From Gammaproteobacteria bacterium (GTDB lineage Bacteria; Pseudomonadota; Gammaproteobacteria; Ga0077536), in NCBI GenBank assembly GCA_021773835.1, contig JAJFJQ010000073.1, forward strand, positions 248,001 to 312,000: a DNA stretch of 64,000 nt, in the 5' to 3' direction. The notes beneath the pieces are model-generated. The model was not told where the DNA came from and did not search any database. It saw nothing but the letters and a program-made list of their open reading frames with translations. The position numbers and the translations under genes were made by a program. How positions within the stretch are numbered: the first letter of the stretch is position 1; each line of letters opens with the position of its first letter. Shown piece after piece: positions 1 to 9,048 of this stretch.

Positions 1-845
1 ATTGCCGTGTGCCTCGGCAATGAGATCAAAATGTTAAAGGAATGTGCAAGCGACCTCGAGTGTCGTATCCGTACCGCACTGATTGCGCAACGGGCGAATA
101 GATCTCGGCGGATCTCCGCGCGTCCTTGATCGACAAAATGCTGATAGCGCGGAGGACGACCGTCATCGGCGTTGCGTCCAGCGACCGATTCTACAGTTAA
201 CATGGCCATTATTTCAGTGGCCTTCGCCTGTCCTCAGCAAGTAATCGAGACCAAACATCACCAACAAGTAGCAACCGGTAAACGATTTGCATTCGTGGCG
301 AACTGGCAGCAATTTTTGAGCGCTATCGATGATCGACGGATCACACTTGCCGAGCGGTCGCTACAGCAAATTCTCGGCTAGACGATTTAGCAGGAACGTG
401 CTTTATCGACGTCGGTTTCGGGAGTGGGTTCTTTTAGTCGCGCGGCGAGAAAACCTGGCGTTGTTGTCGCGTTATTCGATTACGTACTTGCGCAGGCGGA
501 ATTGGTTGCAACGAATTTGTGTTTCGAAAAGTTCGCGAACCAGAAAAAGTTAACTCACTTTAAATAAGTTCTATCAATTACAAAATTATGCACTTCTACT
601 CCCCGGTGGCGTGCACGGGTAAGCGCTAAGGCGCCATAGTATCGTCGACTCAACAATTAATCGATGGTGCTGTCGGGAGCCATTGGTTCCCCGCCGCGCT
701 TGTAGCTGCTCTGGTGCTCGTGATCCGCGTTTGTTCTAAATAAACCCGACATTGCGGCATTAGGCGTTGCTTAAACCGCGCCGTGTGGTTTTCGCTTGCT
801 TGATTACCATGGTATCAATGCACACGTTCAATCGAGGTAACGCCA
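1..845. other. Non-coding stretch upstream of glycerate kinase
   Basis: No convincing gene is seen here. Two short plus-strand open frames (172-381 and 329-553) overlap each other, have no recognisable motif and no good ribosome binding site. A perfect 7-base inverted repeat (1-7 with 15-21, loop of 7) sits at the very edge and could be the end of a terminator for a gene outside the window. The stretch presumably contains the promoter of the glycerate kinase gene, but I could not place it. Confidence 0.5.
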
Positions 846-2000
846 ATGAAAATTCTGCTGGCGCCAGATTCATTTAAAGAGGGCTTGCGCGCAATCGATG
901 TGGCGACGGCGATAGAGCAAGGGCTACGCATGGTTCTGCCCGATGTCGAGTGCATTAAGTTGCCGATGGCAGACGGCGGCGATGGCATGCTTGATGCACT
1001 GATGTTTGCACTCGGTGGCCGACGAATCCGGAAAACGGTTATGGGCCCTCTTGGTGAGCCGCTACGAGCTGCCTATGGCCTGCTTGAGGATGGCAATACG
1101 GCGGTAGTCGAAATGGCGGCGGCATCTGGACTGCATCTCGTTCCGGCCAACCGTCGAAATCCACTCAAGACAACCAGTTTCGGCACTGGCGAATTGATCG
1201 GTGCTGCGCTTAAACGAGGTGCGCGACGGATCATCGTTGGTCTCGGTGGGTCGGCGACCAACGATTGTGGTGTCGGCATGGCGCAAGCGCTCGGGATCCG
1301 ATTTTTTGATAAGGCCGGGGTTGCGCTCACTGATGGTGCAACTGGCGGATCGCTGAGCAGGGTCCATCGGGTCGATTGGGAAGCTCGGTTACCCGCATTG
1401 GCTGAGTCTGAGATTCTGATTGCCTATGACGTACGCAACAGCTTAGTCGGAAAATACGGGGCCTCAGCTACTTACGGGCCACAAAAGGGGGCCTCCGAGG
1501 CACAGGTAAAGCAACTAGATCGGAATCTGCGACATATCGGGAAGCTGCTTGAGCGTGAGCTAGGGGTCAGTCTCTTGTCGCTGACCGGCGCAGGGGCAGC
1601 AGGCGGCCTAGGGGCGGGCCTCGTCGCGTTTGCGGATGGGAGGCTACGTGAGGGCGCTGAATTAGTTGCCGAGCTAGTGGGTCTGAGGCACCAAATTGAC
1701 CTGGCGGATCTGGTTATCACCGGCGAAGGTCGAGTCGACTCCCAAACCAATTTTGGTAAAACAGCGGCTGGCGTCGCGCAAATCGCTGGTCATCTAAGTG
1801 TGCCAGTGGTCGCGGTTGGCGGCGCGCTTGCGGACAACGCGAACAAGGTTTTTGAACAAGGCATTGACGCACTGGACAGTGCCACTGTCCAGCCAATGGA
1901 TTTAGCCAGTGCAATTGAAGGCAGCCGACGAAACCTTCGTCGTACCGGTGAACGGATTGGAAGATGGCTCATTATTGGGCAAAAACTAAGCAATAAATGA
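846..2000 (+). CDS. glxK: Glycerate kinase (GlxK/GarK type)
   Basis: This protein of 384 residues matches the glycerate 2-kinase family (E. coli GarK/GlxK are about 380 residues), which phosphorylates D-glycerate with ATP in glyoxylate and glycerate use. The N-terminus begins with the family signature APDSFKEGL, followed by PMADGGDGML near residue 42, the glycine-rich GLGGSATNDCGVGMA near 130 and a late TGEGRVDSQT segment near 290. The ATG is preceded by a GAGGTAA ribosome binding site at good spacing. It stands alone between two non-coding stretches, so no operon partner hints at a specific pathway. The family call is firm; the exact phosphorylation position (2 or 3) cannot be told from sequence alone. 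Confidence 0.93.
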   Translation: MKILLAPDSFKEGLRAIDVATAIEQGLRMVLPDVECIKLPMADGGDGMLDALMFALGGRRIRKTVMGPLGEPLRAAYGLLEDGNTAVVEMAAASGLHLVPANRRNPLKTTSFGTGELIGAALKRGARRIIVGLGGSATNDCGVGMAQALGIRFFDKAGVALTDGATGGSLSRVHRVDWEARLPALAESEILIAYDVRNSLVGKYGASATYGPQKGASEAQVKQLDRNLRHIGKLLERELGVSLLSLTGAGAAGGLGAGLVAFADGRLREGAELVAELVGLRHQIDLADLVITGEGRVDSQTNFGKTAAGVAQIAGHLSVPVVAVGGALADNANKVFEQGIDALDSATVQPMDLASAIEGSRRNLRRTGERIGRWLIIGQKLSNK

Positions 2001-2284
2001 GTTCAGATATTTCGTTAAATTGATCTAAATTATATATATTTTATAACTAGTTACTGGGTAAAGGTAATCTTTCATCTAGATTATGCGCTCATTCTTCCCT
2101 TAAAGTCAGGCAATTCCCCACGCGGCACGCTTACCGTGCGCGTAATTTAGGTCCAATGCGACATTTCCGAATGCCATCGGCTCGTACAGTGAGCGCGCGT
2201 GGTCGTTCAAGCAATCGCTTCTTAAGAGATCATTCGACGGTGCGGAAATCATAAATCATAACGTTAGAAAAAATATATGCGTGT

Positions 2285-2333
2285 TAGGTAATAATTACTA
2301 ATTAAAATTTAATTTAAGTGAATTTATTACCTA
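2285..2333. repeat. 10-bp inverted repeat upstream of hipB, candidate operator
   Basis: TAGGTAATAA at 2285-2294 is the exact reverse complement of TTATTACCTA at 2324-2333, with 29 bases between the arms. It lies 60-110 bases upstream of the antitoxin-like gene. The position suggests an operator for the HTH protein encoded at 2395; that binding is inferred. Confidence 0.5.
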
Positions 2334-2341
2334 TCTAGATA
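2332..2341. repeat. Perfect 10-bp palindrome TATCTAGATA
   Basis: TATCTAGATA reads the same on both strands and abuts the right arm of the inverted repeat at 2324-2333. A related TCTAGAT occurs near 2076. It may be part of the same operator array. Confidence 0.4.
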
Positions 2342-2394
2342 ATAATAAGATTATTAGTCAATATTCTATTATTTCTACCCGTTAGGGAATAAAA

Positions 2395-2628
2395 ATGAAT
2401 CTATCAACCTTTGGCCGACAAATTCGGCGTCAACGCCGAAAGCACGGGCTAAACCAAGCCGAAGTAGCGGCCCTGGCTGGAGTTGGGACGAGGTTTGTTT
2501 CTGAACTTGAGAATGGTAAAACGACCCTGGAACTCGGCCGGGCGCTGCGTGTTGCAACGATTGTCGGATTACACGTGCACGCTGAACCAAAATCATGGAA
2601 TGCATTTTTAAGTCCGGATGGCCACTGA
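2395..2628 (+). CDS. HipB-like HTH (XRE) antitoxin/repressor
   Basis: A 77-residue protein with a single XRE/Cro-type helix-turn-helix: FGRQIRRQRRKHGLNQAEVAALAGVGTRFVSELENGK spans roughly residues 6-43, with the expected QAEVAALAGV helix and the ELENGK turn. The size, the HTH and the position immediately before a HipA-family gene identify it as the HipB partner. In known HipBA modules HipB binds operators upstream of its own gene and holds the kinase inactive. The reading frame overlaps the start of the downstream gene by 11 bases, so the two are translationally coupled. The upstream AT-rich inverted repeat is a candidate target. Confidence 0.85.
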   Translation: MNLSTFGRQIRRQRRKHGLNQAEVAALAGVGTRFVSELENGKTTLELGRALRVATIVGLHVHAEPKSWNAFLSPDGH

Positions 2629-3874
2629 ACTGGAGGTACGCCATGGCGGTGAATTCATTGGCCATCTGGTCGAGGAAATCGGAGGCGGGTGGGCGTTTGT
2701 CTATAGCCCGGCACTACAACGGCACAATCCAGGTCAAAAAGTACTGTCCCTGAATTTCCCGCCCCGCGAGCAGCCCTATCGCGGTGACGATCTGACCGCG
2801 CTATTTCGAAATTTGTTGCCCGACGGAGATATTCGCCGCCAGTTAGCCCGCAAGATCGGCGTATCGGAAGGTAATGATTTTGGACTACTGGGCGCGATAG
2901 CGGGGGACTGTCCTGGCGCCTTGGTCTTAGTTGGGCCTGGTGAGCCGTGGCTTGGCGAGAGCGCTGTACGGCCGCTGACCGAACCTGAGTTGAGGAACGT
3001 CGTTGCCGCACTGCCCTCCCATCCGCTGCTTCTTGAGGTAGAAGGTGCGCGATTTACGCTGCCTGGGGAGCATCACAAAATTCCAGTTCGAGTCGTGTCT
3101 GGCCAGATTGCGCTCACCCTTGGTAATACTCTGAGTTCCCATATCGCCAAGCCCGCTAAGCCCGGATTGCGAGAATCTGTAATGAACGAAGGATTTTGCC
3201 TAGAACTCGCGCGCGAATTGGGGCTACCGACCGTTAATGCGACGGTACGCCACGGCCCTGCAACCTTGTTGCTGTTAGAACGTATGGATCGCCACTATAT
3301 CGATGGTGCGTGGGCGGCAATCCACATGGAAGATTTTGCCCAATTAATGGGTGTTCCGCCGGAGCAAAAATTCCAACGCGAGGGCGGACTCGGCACGCGC
3401 GATTGCATTGAGTGCATCAAACGCTACAGCGTTATGCCGGCCGCAGATATTCGTGTGTTTCTGAGGTGGCTGGTGTTTTGCTATTTGATTGGAAATGGTG
3501 GTGGCCACGCAAAACAATTGACGATGCGGCATTTGCCGGATGGGCCCCGTTTGAGCCCGTTGTACGGGTTGATGTCGACCCACGTCTATCCGGCGCTGAA
3601 CGGTCGCTTAGCGATGTCTATCGGTGCGGAAGATAGGCCCGATTGGATCATTCCGGCGCGCTGGCGTGAATTGGCGGACGAGGCGGGCATCAAGAGCGCA
3701 TATGTTCTGTCATTAGTGCGGGAGCTTGCGGCGCTCACACCACATAGCGCGGCAAAGGTCGCGGAGCATTTTCAAAGGGAGCACGGTTTCGCGTCGATTA
3801 TTCGCCAAATCCGGCGACTAATAGAACTACGAGCGCGTCAAATCTTGGTTTCGCTTGAGGCGGAACAATTGTAG
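2618..3874 (+). CDS. HipA-family protein with degenerate kinase active site
   Basis: This 418-residue protein has the HipA layout: N-terminal subdomain (about 1-120), then HIAKPA near 175, LERMDRHY near 220, MEDFAQLMG near 237 and the C-terminal kinase lobe. HipA kinases phosphorylate GltX with a catalytic Asp in a TDGHAKN motif and a metal-binding Asp in YDI. Here those read GGGHAKQ (residues 294-300) and YGL (316-318): the catalytic Asp is Gly295, the neighbouring Asn is Gln300 and the metal-binding Asp is Gly317. I confirmed both glycines from codons (GGT, GGG). The gate sequence usually GAQxK is GEHHK, and the autophosphorylated Ser is replaced by Thr147. The frame is intact over full length, so this looks like a retained pseudokinase rather than decay. 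Confidence 0.85.
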   Translation: MATELEVRHGGEFIGHLVEEIGGGWAFVYSPALQRHNPGQKVLSLNFPPREQPYRGDDLTALFRNLLPDGDIRRQLARKIGVSEGNDFGLLGAIAGDCPGALVLVGPGEPWLGESAVRPLTEPELRNVVAALPSHPLLLEVEGARFTLPGEHHKIPVRVVSGQIALTLGNTLSSHIAKPAKPGLRESVMNEGFCLELARELGLPTVNATVRHGPATLLLLERMDRHYIDGAWAAIHMEDFAQLMGVPPEQKFQREGGLGTRDCIECIKRYSVMPAADIRVFLRWLVFCYLIGNGGGHAKQLTMRHLPDGPRLSPLYGLMSTHVYPALNGRLAMSIGAEDRPDWIIPARWRELADEAGIKSAYVLSLVRELAALTPHSAAKVAEHFQREHGFASIIRQIRRLIELRARQILVSLEAEQL

Positions 3875-4066
3875 GCGAGCTGGCCGATCCGTTTGTTCAC
3901 GGAGTAGGGCCGCACGACGATCTCGTTTCCCTCTAGCGGGCGGACTTAGACCGTACGAACTACAATATAGGCGAGTAAACGGGCGATTGGGTCAGATGAG
4001 ATAGGCCTACATCCCGCGTTAAACTCGAATAGAAATAGGCCGAATTGCAACAGGCGGGCCAATAAG

Positions 4067-4300
4067 ATGAATAATCGCGAAAAACTAATCGATATTATGT
4101 TCGACCATAATTTAGATCGGCAAGATCTCGTGGAACTGGTCTTAGTTGACCGACAAACAGTCAACAGTTGGCTAGCATCCGGCGAATCCACGCGTCACCA
4201 AGAGGTACCGGATATGGCGATAGAATTGTTGACGCTAAAATTGACGCTTCAAGCTGAGGCTGCCGATCCCGACGCGCTTGCTGGGTCCAGCGAGGACTGA
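4067..4300 (+). CDS. Small HTH-like protein
   Basis: A 77-residue protein with the ATG in an AT-rich leader. Residues about 17-40 (DRQDLVELVLVDRQTVNSWL) fit a helix-turn-helix in which the second helix would carry TVNSW, as in small XRE-like regulators; the acidic tail ends in SSED. I do not recognise a named family. It lies 192 bases after the HipA-like gene and converges on the FHA-domain gene, within the same accessory patch. A role as a DNA-binding regulator is inference from the helix pattern alone. Confidence 0.55.
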   Translation: MNNREKLIDIMFDHNLDRQDLVELVLVDRQTVNSWLASGESTRHQEVPDMAIELLTLKLTLQAEAADPDALAGSSED

Positions 4301-4342
4301 TTCGCTGGCCAGTATTCAAGTTCGTAGTGCCGGTAGCGGGTC

Positions 4343-5296
4343 CTAGATGCCGCAATATTCGATCTGCAGCGGTGGTGCGAAGGTACCGTGCGACGAAATA
4401 TCGGTTAATAAGATTACGTGGTCGTCGATCGGCTCCATGATCAGATGTCGGCGCGATACATTTCGATAATCGCGACCCAAGGTAATGTCGTTTTCGCTGC
4501 CCCGCCCGACGATATTCTGCCGCGCAGACAACGGGTAGCAATGGCCGTCGCGGTCGCGCAGAGACCATCCATCATCATTGACGATATTAAACGTGTACTT
4601 CGCCAGTCGGATCTCAATCGCGTGGCCCGGCAGCGCGTGAGCTCGTACCGCTTCGCCTTGCGGCAGTCGCTGCAAAGGATGTTCAGTGGGTTCGCTATCG
4701 CCTAATTCGTTGAGGTCAAACAAAACAGTTTCAACGATATCCATTTCCTCGGCGCTAGCATCCGCAACACCATTGTTCGGCGGCCGGCCGGTACTCTTCA
4801 TCTTAAATATCAATCTCAGGATCTCTTGGCGCGCGCCAAGGTATTGCATATATTTGATCAAGGCTAGGCGCTTATACCCCTCATACTGGTCGCCTTGCTC
4901 ATTGAGTGCCTGCATTAGAGTGCGCCAATCGTGGTCTTTTGAGAAAATTTGCAGTCCGAGGCCTTGAATAGCAGGACCGCAGGCACGGGCGTCGCACAGT
5001 GCATCTTCGAGAATATCGACTAGGTTCTTTTCGACGGATTTGATACTTTCAGCTTCGGTCCACAACTCCTCTGGCGTACGCGCTAGTAAACTATGGAAGC
5101 GCTCCGCCGGGACGCTCGTTCGAGATTCAATTGCAAACGAGAAATCATCAACCGACTTGTATAGGAGCAAGCGTCCATCGATGGTGAGGCGAAGGACTTT
5201 CGGTGGTCGCGCGCGTCGCGGTCGCGTCGCGGGATGAGGCGCCTGTTCATCGATCGCCGGGTCATGGGCTAGAGCTTGGGCTATAGAATAAATCAT
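4343..5296 (-). CDS. FHA-domain protein
   Basis: The protein has 317 residues. The last 70 or so form a forkhead-associated domain: IVGRGSENDI, then SRRH, then DISSHGT, which are the conserved Gly-Arg, Ser-Arg-His and Ser-xx-Gly-Thr positions that bind phosphothreonine. The first 240 residues are not recognised; they are mixed charged and helical, with an Arg/Pro-rich stretch near 23-32. No transmembrane segment is obvious. FHA domains read Ser/Thr-kinase output or serve type VI secretion, but neither a kinase, a phosphatase nor secretion genes are in the window. It is a lone gene converging on the small HTH-like gene. Confidence 0.75.
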   Translation of the reverse strand: MIYSIAQALAHDPAIDEQAPHPATRPRRARPPKVLRLTIDGRLLLYKSVDDFSFAIESRTSVPAERFHSLLARTPEELWTEAESIKSVEKNLVDILEDALCDARACGPAIQGLGLQIFSKDHDWRTLMQALNEQGDQYEGYKRLALIKYMQYLGARQEILRLIFKMKSTGRPPNNGVADASAEEMDIVETVLFDLNELGDSEPTEHPLQRLPQGEAVRAHALPGHAIEIRLAKYTFNIVNDDGWSLRDRDGHCYPLSARQNIVGRGSENDITLGRDYRNVSRRHLIMEPIDDHVILLTDISSHGTFAPPLQIEYCGI

Positions 5297-5530
5297 TATA
5301 TTTCAGCTATTTAAACTTGTTAGTTAATGAGTTATATTAAATAGTAGTAGTAAATGCGAGAAATTTCAAATCGGGCGCCGTTGCGGGACCGCGCGCGCCG
5401 CGACAGGACGCTGTTTGGGCACCGAAACTGACCATGCATTACGCCTTGCGACGGTTCAGGCGTAAGCGTGCCGAGCGCTAGTGATACACGAAACGGGAAC
5501 GATGCAAAGGCTGAGGGTAGGCGCAAAAAA

Positions 5531-6784
5531 ATGACCCGATACTCAAAGTTCGGCGAGCGCTTTCGTGCACAAACCGGCACCCGCCAGTTGATGGAGGATC
5601 TGGGTGAGGTCTTGACGAGTGGCCGTCCCATAATGAATCTTGGTGGCGGCAATCCAGGAACAGTCCCGGAACTCGTTGCGATCTTCCGAGAGCGGATGCA
5701 GCAATCGCTTGACCAGGGCAAGTTCGAGGGCCTCATTGGAAACTATGACGGCCCCCAGGGGCATCAGCCATTTATCGAAGCACTGGCTAAGCTGTTGAAT
5801 CGTCGTTTCGGGTGGGCGCTGAAACCGACGAACATCGCAACCACGTCGGGGAGTCAAGCCAGCTTTTTCATGATCTTCAACATGCTGGCTGGACCCTTAG
5901 CGAATGGTGAAAATCGTCACATCCTGTTACCGCTGACTCCCGAATACATCGGCTACGCCGATGTTGGATTAGGTCCGGACATGATCCGGTCGATACGGCC
6001 AACGGTTGAGATCCTTGGTGAGCACCGTTTTAAATATCGGATCGATTTTGATGCGCTAAAACTGGGTCGCGAGGTGGCCGCGGTCTGCGTGTCGCGGCCA
6101 ACGAATCCAACAGGTAATGTGGTGACGGACGACGAGTTGACTCAATTGCTTGATTTGACCGCCCGCCACAATACGCCATTAATTATTGATAATGCTTATG
6201 GCTTGCCGTTCCCTAATATTATTTTCAGCGATGTGACCCCAGTTTTTGCTGAGCACGTCATCCTATGTATGAGTTTGTCGAAGCTTGGTCTGCCGGGTTT
6301 GCGTACCGGGATTGTTATTGCAGCAGAGGACATTATTCAAAACATCACGAGCGTAAACGCAATAACGATGCTAGCCAATGGAGCGATGGGCGCGAGTCTC
6401 GTGCGCGACCTTATTGAGTCGGACGAGATAATTGGCGTCTGCGATAGCTATATCAAACCGTTTTATCAATCAAAGGCCGAACAGGCTCAAGAATGGTGTG
6501 ATCAGTACTTTGATGGGATTGATTATTATCTACATAAGACAGAAGGCGCAATATTTCTATGGGTGTGGTTTCCGGGGCTACCGATCAGCGATATCGAGTT
6601 GTACGAACGCTTAAAACAACGTGACGTCCTTGTATTAGCGGGGAGCTATTTTTTTCCTGGACTCGATGGTGAGTGGGACCACTGTCGGGAGTGTCTACGC
6701 CTGTCCTACGCGCAAGACGCTGATTCTGTGCGCACGGGGATCGAGATCATCGGCGAAGAAGTTCGCCGCGCATTTGGTCGGTAG
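5531..6784 (+). CDS. avtA: Valine--pyruvate aminotransferase
   Basis: The 417-residue protein closely follows E. coli AvtA (417 residues), a PLP-dependent fold-type I transaminase that makes valine or alanine from 2-oxoisovalerate or pyruvate. Visible family segments are LGGGNPG near 38, NYDGPQGH near 73, CVSRPTNPTGN near 190, DNAYGLPFP, and SLSKLGLPGLRTG, which contains the PLP-binding lysine. I chose the ATG at 5531 over the upstream GTG at 5468 because it matches the AvtA N-terminus (MTRYSKFG) and has a GAGGGTAGG ribosome binding site. It is transcribed alone. Confidence 0.95.
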   Translation: MTRYSKFGERFRAQTGTRQLMEDLGEVLTSGRPIMNLGGGNPGTVPELVAIFRERMQQSLDQGKFEGLIGNYDGPQGHQPFIEALAKLLNRRFGWALKPTNIATTSGSQASFFMIFNMLAGPLANGENRHILLPLTPEYIGYADVGLGPDMIRSIRPTVEILGEHRFKYRIDFDALKLGREVAAVCVSRPTNPTGNVVTDDELTQLLDLTARHNTPLIIDNAYGLPFPNIIFSDVTPVFAEHVILCMSLSKLGLPGLRTGIVIAAEDIIQNITSVNAITMLANGAMGASLVRDLIESDEIIGVCDSYIKPFYQSKAEQAQEWCDQYFDGIDYYLHKTEGAIFLWVWFPGLPISDIELYERLKQRDVLVLAGSYFFPGLDGEWDHCRECLRLSYAQDADSVRTGIEIIGEEVRRAFGR

Positions 6785-6923
6785 AGGCGGCTAGGCGACT
6801 ATCAGCACTCGTGTCCATAAATATCTTGCAGGCCTATGCCTTACGTTGTTGTATGGTCGCGGCCGATAGCGGATTAAGAAATTGGTCGTCCGTCTAGTGC
6901 GAGCAGTCGATGTCGGATCCTAA

Positions 6924-7832
6924 TTGTTGAAAGCGTTTTACTGTGATCAATTTGCGCTACAAATGGCTCCCGGGAGCCGCTTCCCGATTGAGAAATATGC
7001 GCGTTTACGTGAAAAATTATGTTCTGTGCAGGTGCTTAGTCTTGACTTCCTTGAAGCGCCTGCAATCTCGCTCGAAGAATTAGAATTCGCTCATCATAGG
7101 GACTACATCGATCGTGTTTTACAGGGTCGGTTATCGGTAGAGGAGCAACGACTACTTGGCTTCCCATGGTCAGATCAATTGGTAGCGCGCGCCCGGCGAT
7201 CGGCCGGTGGTACCTTAGCCGCCTGTCGCGCGGCGCTTAACGAAGGCGTGGCGGTTAACCTCGCCGGCGGTACGCACCACGCGAAAATGAACGCCGGCGC
7301 AGGCTATTGTGTGTTCAATGACGTGGCTGTTGCTGCACGTGTAATGTCCCAGAAACACGAGGTCGAGCGCGTATTAATTGTAGATGCGGATGTCCACCAA
7401 GGCGATGGAACCGCTGCTATCCTCCAACCGTTTTCGAGCCTATACACGTTCTCAATTCACGCCGAAGGAAACTATCCGCGGAAAAAAACGGCGGGCGATC
7501 TTGATATCGCGCTTCCAGATGGTACAGGTGATGCTGACTATCTGCGTAATTTTCGCGACGGGCTTGAACGAGCCTTTATTGCCTCGAGGCCAAAATTAGT
7601 GATCTATCTGGCTGGCGCTGATCCGTACGTGGATGATCGTCTCGGGCGCTTGAATCTTAGTAAAGAGGGACTGAAACACCGCGATCAGATGGTCAACGAT
7701 CAATGCCGTTTGTCCCATACACCATTGGCCATTGCCATGGCCGGCGGTTACGCACCGAATATCGAAGATATCGTGGACATTCATTATCAAACCGTCGCGC
7801 TTGCCGCAGCTCTTCACGCTAAAAGGTACTGA
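6924..7832 (+). CDS. Histone deacetylase-fold hydrolase (HDAC11-like)
   Basis: A 302-residue zinc-dependent deacetylase-fold protein. The active-site elements are present: GGTHHAKMNAG (paired His), GYCVFNDVAVAA, DADVHQGDGTA (zinc Asp and His), AGADPYVDD (third zinc Asp) and AMAGGY near the C-terminus. The pattern resembles the short class IV-like bacterial deacetylases rather than the longer acetoin-utilisation type; bacterial members act on small N-acetyl amines or acyl-lysines. The start appears to be TTG at 6924; the nearby ATG at 6910 is out of frame and stops at once. The gene converges on sohB. The substrate is not determinable; another deacetylase of the same fold is at 47739-48692. 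Confidence 0.87.
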   Translation: MLKAFYCDQFALQMAPGSRFPIEKYARLREKLCSVQVLSLDFLEAPAISLEELEFAHHRDYIDRVLQGRLSVEEQRLLGFPWSDQLVARARRSAGGTLAACRAALNEGVAVNLAGGTHHAKMNAGAGYCVFNDVAVAARVMSQKHEVERVLIVDADVHQGDGTAAILQPFSSLYTFSIHAEGNYPRKKTAGDLDIALPDGTGDADYLRNFRDGLERAFIASRPKLVIYLAGADPYVDDRLGRLNLSKEGLKHRDQMVNDQCRLSHTPLAIAMAGGYAPNIEDIVDIHYQTVALAAALHAKRY

Positions 7833-7893
7833 ATTAATAGTGAATCAACTGCCCCCTGTTGGGCTGGATGTGATGCAATCTACGAGCACAAGA

Positions 7894-8886
7894 TTACGCC
7901 AGACGAAACAACTTCGCAGCGTGGCCGACGAGCTTATCGACTAGCGAATGTTTACGAACGTAGCGAACTTCGAATACGTCGCGCTCGAGCGAGCGGTTGT
8001 AAAGATAGTCGTCACTGGTACTCAGTTCATCTATGAGGTTTTTTTCCAGCGCGCGCTTGCCGTACCAATGCTCACCGGTTGCTATCGTCGAAATATCGAC
8101 ATCAGGACGGTGCTCGGCCACGAATTCTTTAAACAATTCATGTGCATCCTCGATCTCTTCACGAAATTTGTTACGGTCTGCGTCTGTGTTTTCGCCGAAC
8201 ACTGTTAGGGTCCGTTTAAATTCCCCAGCCGTAATCTCCTCGTAGTCGATGTCGTGTTTTTTTAAGAATCGATTGAAGTTCGGCAATTGCGCGACCACGC
8301 CAATCGAGCCAACGATTGCGAAAGGCGCGGCGATAATCTTGTCGGCGACGCACGCCATCATATAACCGCCACTTGCAGCGACCTTGTCTACCGCGGCAGT
8401 GAGCGGGATGCCCTTATCACGTATCCGTTGCAGTTGTGATGACGCCAATCCATAGCCATGGATAACTCCCCCGGGACTACTGATGACTGCGACCACTTCG
8501 TCTTTCGCTGTGGCGACTGAAAGAATTGCCGTAACTTCCTCCGCCAATGAAGGCCCAGCGGATGCGCGTATGTCGCCGTCGAAGCGGCAAACATAGACAC
8601 GCGGTTTTGCGAGTTCCGGATTTTTTTCGCGGTCGCGTTGCTTACGCTCAGATTTTTGCGTTTTCATTTCATGCTTGAATGCCTTTGCCGGCAGTACTGC
8701 CGACTTCAACGCAAGCGTCATTGAGGCATATTTGTCGTTAAGATTTTTAACCTCGATGTGGTCGTCATGCGCTCCATGAGAGCGCCCGATCACCAGTAAT
8801 ACGAGCGCGCCAATGCCGAGAACAATGACTAGAGCGACGGTTAGGAACTTAGCCGCAAATATTCCATAATCGATGAGGAATTCCAT
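7894..8886 (-). CDS. sohB: SohB inner-membrane serine peptidase
   Basis: A 330-residue member of the S49 (signal peptide peptidase A) family with SohB architecture: a transmembrane helix near residues 11-33, a charged Lys/Arg linker near 75-90 and the protease domain. The catalytic serine lies in KVAASGGYMMA and the general-base lysine in AGEFKRTLTVFG. The product probably sits in the inner membrane with the protease domain in the periplasm. I prefer the ATG at 8886, which has GAAGG upstream, over 8925. The gene is divergent from zapG with 162 bases between starts. Confidence 0.93.
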   Translation of the reverse strand: MEFLIDYGIFAAKFLTVALVIVLGIGALVLLVIGRSHGAHDDHIEVKNLNDKYASMTLALKSAVLPAKAFKHEMKTQKSERKQRDREKNPELAKPRVYVCRFDGDIRASAGPSLAEEVTAILSVATAKDEVVAVISSPGGVIHGYGLASSQLQRIRDKGIPLTAAVDKVAASGGYMMACVADKIIAAPFAIVGSIGVVAQLPNFNRFLKKHDIDYEEITAGEFKRTLTVFGENTDADRNKFREEIEDAHELFKEFVAEHRPDVDISTIATGEHWYGKRALEKNLIDELSTSDDYLYNRSLERDVFEVRYVRKHSLVDKLVGHAAKLFRLA

Positions 8887-9048
8887 AGTGAAGTGACCTT
8901 CAAGCTCATTAAGGTTGTGGTTCAATTAGAAACTAGCCGCGAATTATAGCGGTATAGTGATGCCGATAAGGGGCAAATGCCGCCGGCGGTAAAGGCGTCG
9001 AGATTTGTGTCCCAACTCGATACACTACGGCGGAACAAAGGAGAGACA

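Larger units (their letters stand above)
2001..2394. promoter_or_regulatory. AT-rich control region of the hipBA-like operon
   Basis: No gene is seen in this stretch. Its second half (about 2260-2390) is strikingly AT-rich compared with its neighbours and contains an inverted repeat and a palindrome, annotated separately. A run AGGGAATAAAA just before the ATG at 2395 serves as the ribosome binding site. HipB-type antitoxins usually bind several inverted operators in this position, so autoregulation is likely by analogy. Confidence 0.55.

Noticed and set aside
172-553. Two overlapping short plus-strand open frames near the left edge
   Set aside because: No motif, no ribosome binding site and mutual overlap in different frames; most likely chance.
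1062-1993. Several minus-strand open frames inside the glycerate kinase gene
   Set aside because: They are antisense shadows of a clearly recognised gene.
3946-4191. Minus-strand frame opposite the small HTH-like gene
   Set aside because: Sequence has no family resemblance and its N-terminus lacks a ribosome binding site, while the plus frame shows a plausible HTH.
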